Assembly: GCA_009774245.1 (NCBI GenBank) | Contig: VSNM01000031.1 | Span: forward strand, 1 to 62,670 | Direction of reading: 5' to 3' | DNA length: 62,670 nt | Origin: Lachnospiraceae bacterium | GTDB lineage: Bacteria; Bacillota; Clostridia; Lachnospirales; Lachnospiraceae | Part shown: positions 59,081 to 62,670 of the stretch, piece by piece | How the letters are laid out: every line of letters starts with the position of its first letter | Position numbering within the stretch: position 1 is the first letter of the stretch | Notes under the pieces: model-generated | The model's database searches: none | Seen by the model: only the letters and a program-made list of their open reading frames with translations | Told to the model about the DNA's origin: nothing | Program-made: the position numbers and the translations under genes

Positions 59081-60011
59081 TCCTTTCCTCACTCCTTGCA
59101 TAGATGGTCGTGGTCGCTATATCCTCATGTCCCAGCATCCGCTGCACCTGCTCGAGCGGCATTCCCCGGTTTAAGGCTATCGTTCCTGCCGTCCTCCTGA
59201 ATCTGTGGGGATGGCAGTTTGGGACGCCCGCATTTTTCCCCAGTTCCTTTAATATCCGTTCAACGCTGTTTTTGGCCAGCCTTTTCTTCGTCTTTTCGCC
59301 TACAAAGAGGGCTGTTTCGCTGTCTGTCCTTGTTTCCAGGTATTCGGATATTGCAATTCTCGCCCTTGCGTTCAGATAAACAGTCCTTTCCTTTTCCCCT
59401 TTCCCAAACACAACGATTTCATCATCTGCAATGTCACTTCTATCCATTCCGCAAAGTTCGCTTACACGGACTCCGGTCGAATACAGGACTTCGACTATTG
59501 CCTTGTCCCTTTTGCTCCCTGCTTTTTCCCTGATAAGCTCCAGCTCTGTTTCAGAAAAAGGTCTTTTTATCCGTTTTTCTTTCTTTACCGCCTTTATATT
59601 CTCCGTTGGGTTCCGTCCTATGTATTCTTCCCCGCTGCACCACCTGAAAAAACTCTTTAACACCCTGAGCTCGTTGTCCTGTGATGTTTTGCTAAGTTTG
59701 TCCCTTGTAGCGCGGACTGCCAGGTAATACCTTATCTGGTCTGCTGTAATTTCTTCCAGCCGCTGGTTTATTTCATTAAAAAACCTTCCCAGGGTTCCCA
59801 TATAGTAATGAATCGTACTTTCCGTGCATCCCTCGACCTTTTTTGTTACAATAAACATCTGGATTGCCTTCTGCCTTTTATCATCACCCGCCAGAACAAT
59901 TTGTGTGCATTTGGGAGATATATCATAGTCGTTCAGGACAATCCTTACCCTGTCTTTGGGTATATCCCCGATCACGGAAATCCTGTTTACTATTTCCTCG
60001 ATGCAGTTCAC
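59046..60011 (-). CDS. XerC/D-type tyrosine recombinase
   Basis: A 321-residue recombinase. The N-terminal SAM-like core-binding domain (~45-130) is followed by the catalytic domain with all residues: Arg182 (GVRVSEL), Lys204 (GKGEKERT), His269/Arg272 (HPHRFRRT), His295 (LGHEDI), Tyr304 (TTTIYAR). GTG start after GGAGGAG. It lies in the early operon, not at the att site, so it may be an integrase relocated inward, a dimer resolver or an invertase. Confidence 0.9.
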   Translation of the reverse strand: MNCIEEIVNRISVIGDIPKDRVRIVLNDYDISPKCTQIVLAGDDKRQKAIQMFIVTKKVEGCTESTIHYYMGTLGRFFNEINQRLEEITADQIRYYLAVRATRDKLSKTSQDNELRVLKSFFRWCSGEEYIGRNPTENIKAVKKEKRIKRPFSETELELIREKAGSKRDKAIVEVLYSTGVRVSELCGMDRSDIADDEIVVFGKGEKERTVYLNARARIAISEYLETRTDSETALFVGEKTKKRLAKNSVERILKELGKNAGVPNCHPHRFRRTAGTIALNRGMPLEQVQRMLGHEDIATTTIYARSEERNVKESHGKYVV

Positions 60012-60033
60012 TTTATCTCCTCCAAATCCTTAT

Positions 60034-60348
60034 TTATGTATTTGTTCGCCTCTCCCAGCTTGCATACTCCGCTGCGCTGTGAAAATTTGTATTCGACGAT
60101 GCTTTATCCCACCGTGGATGTCTCCAAAACTTCTTTTCACACTGCGCAGAGCAGAAACGTGTTCTTTTATCCCTTCCGCCTTCTTCTGTAACAACAGTTC
60201 TCCCGCATTGTGCGCAAGAAAATGTAATTGATGGATATTTCATTTTTTCATGGTTTTTACTCCAATACCTTTCTCCACACCTGCGGGAACAATATATCTG
60301 GTTTACTGCCAGCGGCGTAAATTCTTCTCCGCATTCAGGACATTTCAT
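60034..60348 (-). CDS. Zinc-ribbon phage protein
   Basis: A 104-residue protein with two Cys4 zinc fingers (CPECGEEF ... CSRRCGERYW and CAQCGRTV ... CSAQCEKKFW) and a basic C-terminus. Likely nucleic-acid binding, function unknown. ATG 60348 after AGGAGG; the GTG at 60357 lies inside that site. Confidence 0.7.
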   Translation of the reverse strand: MKCPECGEEFTPLAVNQIYCSRRCGERYWSKNHEKMKYPSITFSCAQCGRTVVTEEGGRDKRTRFCSAQCEKKFWRHPRWDKASSNTNFHSAAEYASWERRTNT

Positions 60349-60919
60349 GATGTTCACCTCCTACCAAAAACATCTGCTGTGCTATCATATCAGCAATTTC
60401 GTTATCCTCCTGCATACTCATTTTCCCACCATTGTCATTCCAAAACTTATGGAAACTATCTTCCATAAACGGAGTCATCACCGCATCTAAAGCATATGTC
60501 ACCTTATGGGATTTCATCTTTTTCCAGTTACGGATAAGACATATCCTCTTATCCCTGACATCAGTCAGCGATGGCGTGCCATATTCATTTGTACTAAAAT
60601 GGTTCAGGCCCTCCATATAGTCAAGCATCCCCTTTATGTACAGATCATTTCCAACGGCTAAAAACGTGTAAGTCTCTGATGTGTTTTTCTTTCCTGCTTT
60701 TTTATTAAACCTCGTTCCATCAGACCACCTGCATCCTCTGGGTAATTTCTTTACACATTCCAGCCATTCAGGGGTATCAACAAACTCCTTCACATAATCC
60801 AATTCAGTTAACATCTTCTTTGCCTGCAAATCGGAAAATCCCACAGAGATCAAATTTTCATAATCGGTTAAAAACTTATTGAGGAAAACATCTCCCTTTA
60901 AACATTCAGGATTAATCAT
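60335..60919 (-). CDS. Phage protein of unknown function
   Basis: A 194-residue protein, no recognised domain. Mostly helical with a Lys-rich middle (RFNKKAGKKNTSETYTF) and acidic C-terminus (MSMQEDNEIADMIAQQMFL). It overlaps the zinc-ribbon gene by 14 bases, so the two are translated together. RBS AGAGGAG. Confidence 0.6.
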   Translation of the reverse strand: MINPECLKGDVFLNKFLTDYENLISVGFSDLQAKKMLTELDYVKEFVDTPEWLECVKKLPRGCRWSDGTRFNKKAGKKNTSETYTFLAVGNDLYIKGMLDYMEGLNHFSTNEYGTPSLTDVRDKRICLIRNWKKMKSHKVTYALDAVMTPFMEDSFHKFWNDNGGKMSMQEDNEIADMIAQQMFLVGGEHHEMS

Positions 60920-60947
60920 TTTGTTTCTTTTTCTCCTCTTAAAATCC

Positions 60948-61247
60948 TTATTTTTTCGTCTTGTCCATGTTATCGCGTTTCCTCTTCACAATCTCAATAG
61001 CCACATTAAGTCCTCGACTTATCGCCCGCTCTTCCGCCGCACTAATGATAAACTCCGCTGCTTCAAATTCCTGCCCGACTATAGTATGTGCAATCGCACT
61101 ATCTTTCAGATCCTCCACAACCTTATCCACGTCGTAAGCAGTCGGTTGTTCATCAATTGCCCGTTCCAAATTTGGCGTCACATCAATCAGGACATTATTC
61201 CTCAAAGACTGCATCAACGCACTTCTACTAATCAAATCATCACTCAT
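60948..61247 (-). CDS. Phage protein of unknown function
   Basis: A 99-residue protein with the opening MSDDLISRSALMQSL and a PTAYDVDKVVEDL helix. This pattern is very common in small early proteins of Firmicute phages (function unknown). The ATG at 61247 follows a G-rich site in the recurring TAAGGATTTG junction; its stop TAA is part of another copy of that junction. Confidence 0.65.
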   Translation of the reverse strand: MSDDLISRSALMQSLRNNVLIDVTPNLERAIDEQPTAYDVDKVVEDLKDSAIAHTIVGQEFEAAEFIISAAEERAISRGLNVAIEIVKRKRDNMDKTKK

Positions 61248-61263
61248 CTCTGCCCCCAAATCC

Positions 61264-61440
61264 TTATATACGGTATATAGACTGGATAATCTGATCAATA
61301 GCTACCTGTGCCTCACTATCCTCATTCCAGTCGCCACGACATTGTTTAATATGATCTTCGAGTTGCCTAATAAAATCTTCTTTGTTAACATATTTCAGGC
61401 CGTTAATGACAATTTCCCGACATTTCCCGCAATTTACCAT
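61264..61440 (-). CDS. Small phage protein with CxxC motif (58 aa)
   Basis: A 58-residue protein starting MVNCGKCREIVINGLKYVNKED, with one C-x-x-C pair and a helical remainder ending QIIQSIYRI. ATG 61440 after GGAGG. No family recognised. The gene's boundaries are set by junction motifs on both sides. Confidence 0.6.
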   Translation of the reverse strand: MVNCGKCREIVINGLKYVNKEDFIRQLEDHIKQCRGDWNEDSEAQVAIDQIIQSIYRI

Positions 61441-61461
61441 GTCATACCTCCAAATCCTTAA

Positions 61462-61629
61462 TTAATAGCCTACTGTATCAGGATCTAACCCTATCTCTTC
61501 GGCTCTGTGCTCTAGACAACATGCACTAAATTGTCTTATCTCGTTGTACATATCTTCCAACTCATCTTCGCTGTAGCACTCTGCATACATCTCACATAAA
61601 ATATTTTCTAAATTATTAATCCTGTTCAA
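61462..61629 (-). CDS. Small acidic phage protein (55 aa)
   Basis: A 55-residue, acidic helical protein (NNLENILCEMYAECYSEDELEDMYNEIRQ...). The best start is TTG 61629, eight bases after GGGAG; the frame upstream includes the ribosome site. Function unknown. Confidence 0.55.
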   Translation of the reverse strand: MNRINNLENILCEMYAECYSEDELEDMYNEIRQFSACCLEHRAEEIGLDPDTVGY

Positions 61630-61643
61630 TTCCTGATCTCCCT

Positions 61644-62462
61644 TCAAATCCTTATTTTAATTAAATCCTCCACCGATATCTGCCTGTTGGGTGGATCGTA
61701 GTTTAGCCAGATTACTTCTTTTTTCTGAGTCATTACCTGCGAATATGTATTTTTTTCAAATCTATTCCATCCTGCCAGAATGTCATTATAAAGCCCAGTG
61801 TCATAACCACTTATGACAACATATCCTTTATGTTTTAACAATATATTCAAAAGCTCTTCGTGATCACAGTCATCCATCTCACAACGATATTGTTTGCCAT
61901 GACGGGTTTCGAGCACATACGGTGGATCACAGTATATTAAAACATTATTATAATTAAACCGCTCTATCAGCTCTGCTGCCGGACGGTTTTCGATCTGGAC
62001 GCCTCTGAGACGCTCTGCTGCCTCCATGATTTTATCCGGAAGATTGCACCAGTCTAAGGACGCATAGGCGCGCTCCCTTCCCTGTACATCGTTCTTCCAT
62101 CCTACTTTTTCCCCGTTTGTCCGAAAGCCATGTCCCATATTAAGGCGTATATAAAAATTTACTGCCTTTTGTAAACTGTCCTCTGGTAGCGTAGCAAAAG
62201 CATCTTCGTATACCTGTCTGGCATACGGTGTCCAGTAGATCTCATGTGCCAGACGCTCTGGATCTTTCCTGATCCATTCAAAAAGGTTTATCACATTTCC
62301 ATCCAGATCATTAACTGTCTCTATGTTGCTCCTGGGTTTATTAAAAAGGACAGCCCCACTCCCGAAAAACGGCTCTAAATAGCTGTGATGTTCTGGAAAA
62401 AGGCTAATGATCCAGTCTGCCAGCTGCCATTTACTGCCCGGATACTTCATTACTGCTTTCAT
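61644..62462 (-). CDS. D12-class N6-adenine DNA methyltransferase (Dam-like)
   Basis: A 272-residue methylase. Motif X KYPGSKWQLADWI is near the N-terminus, motif I PFFGSG at 31-36 and motif IV DPPY at 179-182, so it should be active. No cognate restriction enzyme is beside it: an orphan phage methylase, probably masking the phage genome from restriction. RBS GGAGG. Confidence 0.9.
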   Translation of the reverse strand: MKAVMKYPGSKWQLADWIISLFPEHHSYLEPFFGSGAVLFNKPRSNIETVNDLDGNVINLFEWIRKDPERLAHEIYWTPYARQVYEDAFATLPEDSLQKAVNFYIRLNMGHGFRTNGEKVGWKNDVQGRERAYASLDWCNLPDKIMEAAERLRGVQIENRPAAELIERFNYNNVLIYCDPPYVLETRHGKQYRCEMDDCDHEELLNILLKHKGYVVISGYDTGLYNDILAGWNRFEKNTYSQVMTQKKEVIWLNYDPPNRQISVEDLIKIRI

Positions 62463-62670
62463 TTTTTGCCTCCAAATAAGTCAAGTTATGTATTCTTATG
62501 TCATACTTTCTTTTTCTTTCCTGCGCAGTTATCTGACAACCACAAGCAGGACAATCAAATGTATCGAATAATACGCATTCCGGCTTGCTTTCAAAAGCTG
62601 CCGCTATTCCAATTTTCCCATTGTCACGGGTAATATAGTGTGTTTCTTTAACAGCATTAAATTCGCATCC
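62431..62670 (-). CDS. Zinc-ribbon phage protein, 5' end beyond window
   Basis: The last 79 codons of a gene cut by the right edge. It ends with TFDCPACGCQITAQERKRKYD, a C-x-x-C-x-C zinc site, and a short tail. It overlaps the methylase start by 32 bases. Function unknown. Confidence 0.6.
   Translation of the reverse strand, partial: GCEFNAVKETHYITRDNGKIGIAAAFESKPECVLFDTFDCPACGCQITAQERKRKYDIRIHNLTYLEAKNESSNEVSGQ

Larger units (their letters stand above)
58140..61654 (-). repeat. Seven copies of a TAAGGATTT junction motif
   Basis: The plus-strand 9-mer AAATCCTTA occurs at 58140, 58440, 60024, 60942, 61258, 61452 and 61646. Each lies at or near a junction between consecutive minus-strand genes; several include the TAA stop of the upstream gene and sit just before a Shine-Dalgarno. 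They look like short boundary sequences in the mosaic early region. Confidence 0.6.

Noticed and set aside
59046..60011. Calling this recombinase the prophage integrase outright
   Set aside because: It lies within the early operon ~30 kb from the visible att site; the role (integration, resolution, inversion) cannot be decided from sequence.

Overview
The window looks like chromosome of a low-to-mid GC butyrate-producing Firmicute, most likely Lachnospiraceae / Clostridium cluster XIVa. The reasons are strong Shine-Dalgarno sites, a complete acetyl-CoA-to-butyryl-CoA operon, a ptb-buk butyrate-forming pair, a SDR-type UxuB and a GPH glycoside carrier. No complete rRNA or tRNA gene is present. 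The first ~28.9 kb is host DNA. From ~28.9 kb to the right edge lies a contractile-tailed (myovirus-type) prophage whose right end is outside the window.

Host part. 0-2 kb: a palindromic MITE-like element, three GNAT acetyltransferases and a gene remnant. 2-4.7 kb: a Csp-like subtilase, a membrane-protein remnant and a TetR regulator. 5.0-15.2 kb: a glucuronide/hexuronate locus (GH2, GPH carrier, HAD hydrolase, GH3, UxuA, UxuB) on the minus strand, with a divergent AraC regulator. 15.2-17.6 kb: a split ThrE-type exporter and a broken DUF4143 ATPase. 17.9-20.0 kb: ptb-buk on plus. 20.7-27.2 kb: thl-crt-hbd-bcd-etfB-etfA on minus. These six genes make butyryl-CoA by bifurcating reduction of crotonyl-CoA, and Ptb-Buk convert it to butyrate with ATP gain. 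An M23 peptidase lies just before the prophage.

Prophage. A tRNA 3'-end fragment (28904-28927) marks the left junction. Inside it come an accessory zone (DUF4145 protein, a 3' fragment resembling type I-C cas7, regulators) and the lysis cassette. Next are tail fibres with an invertible cassette, a P2-like baseplate, tail sheath and tube, and a lambda-like head (capsid E, decoration D, ClpP-type protease, portal, terminase). After these come regulators and an early region (ArpU-like activator, ParB-DUF3850 protein, DUF2829/Tad2-like protein, tyrosine recombinase, Dam methylase). Almost all phage genes are on the minus strand.

Most notable observations: (1) two tail-fibre C-termini arranged tail-to-tail between 10-bp inverted repeats in matching reading phase, so inversion would swap the fibre tip; (2) a dispersed family of structured repeats whose stems differ but stay paired while the linker and flanks are conserved; (3) two paralogous phage modules in which the last codons of an XRE repressor overlap a palindrome embedded in the promoter of a tiny downstream gene. 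Gene functions are read from sequence by eye; no database search was run.
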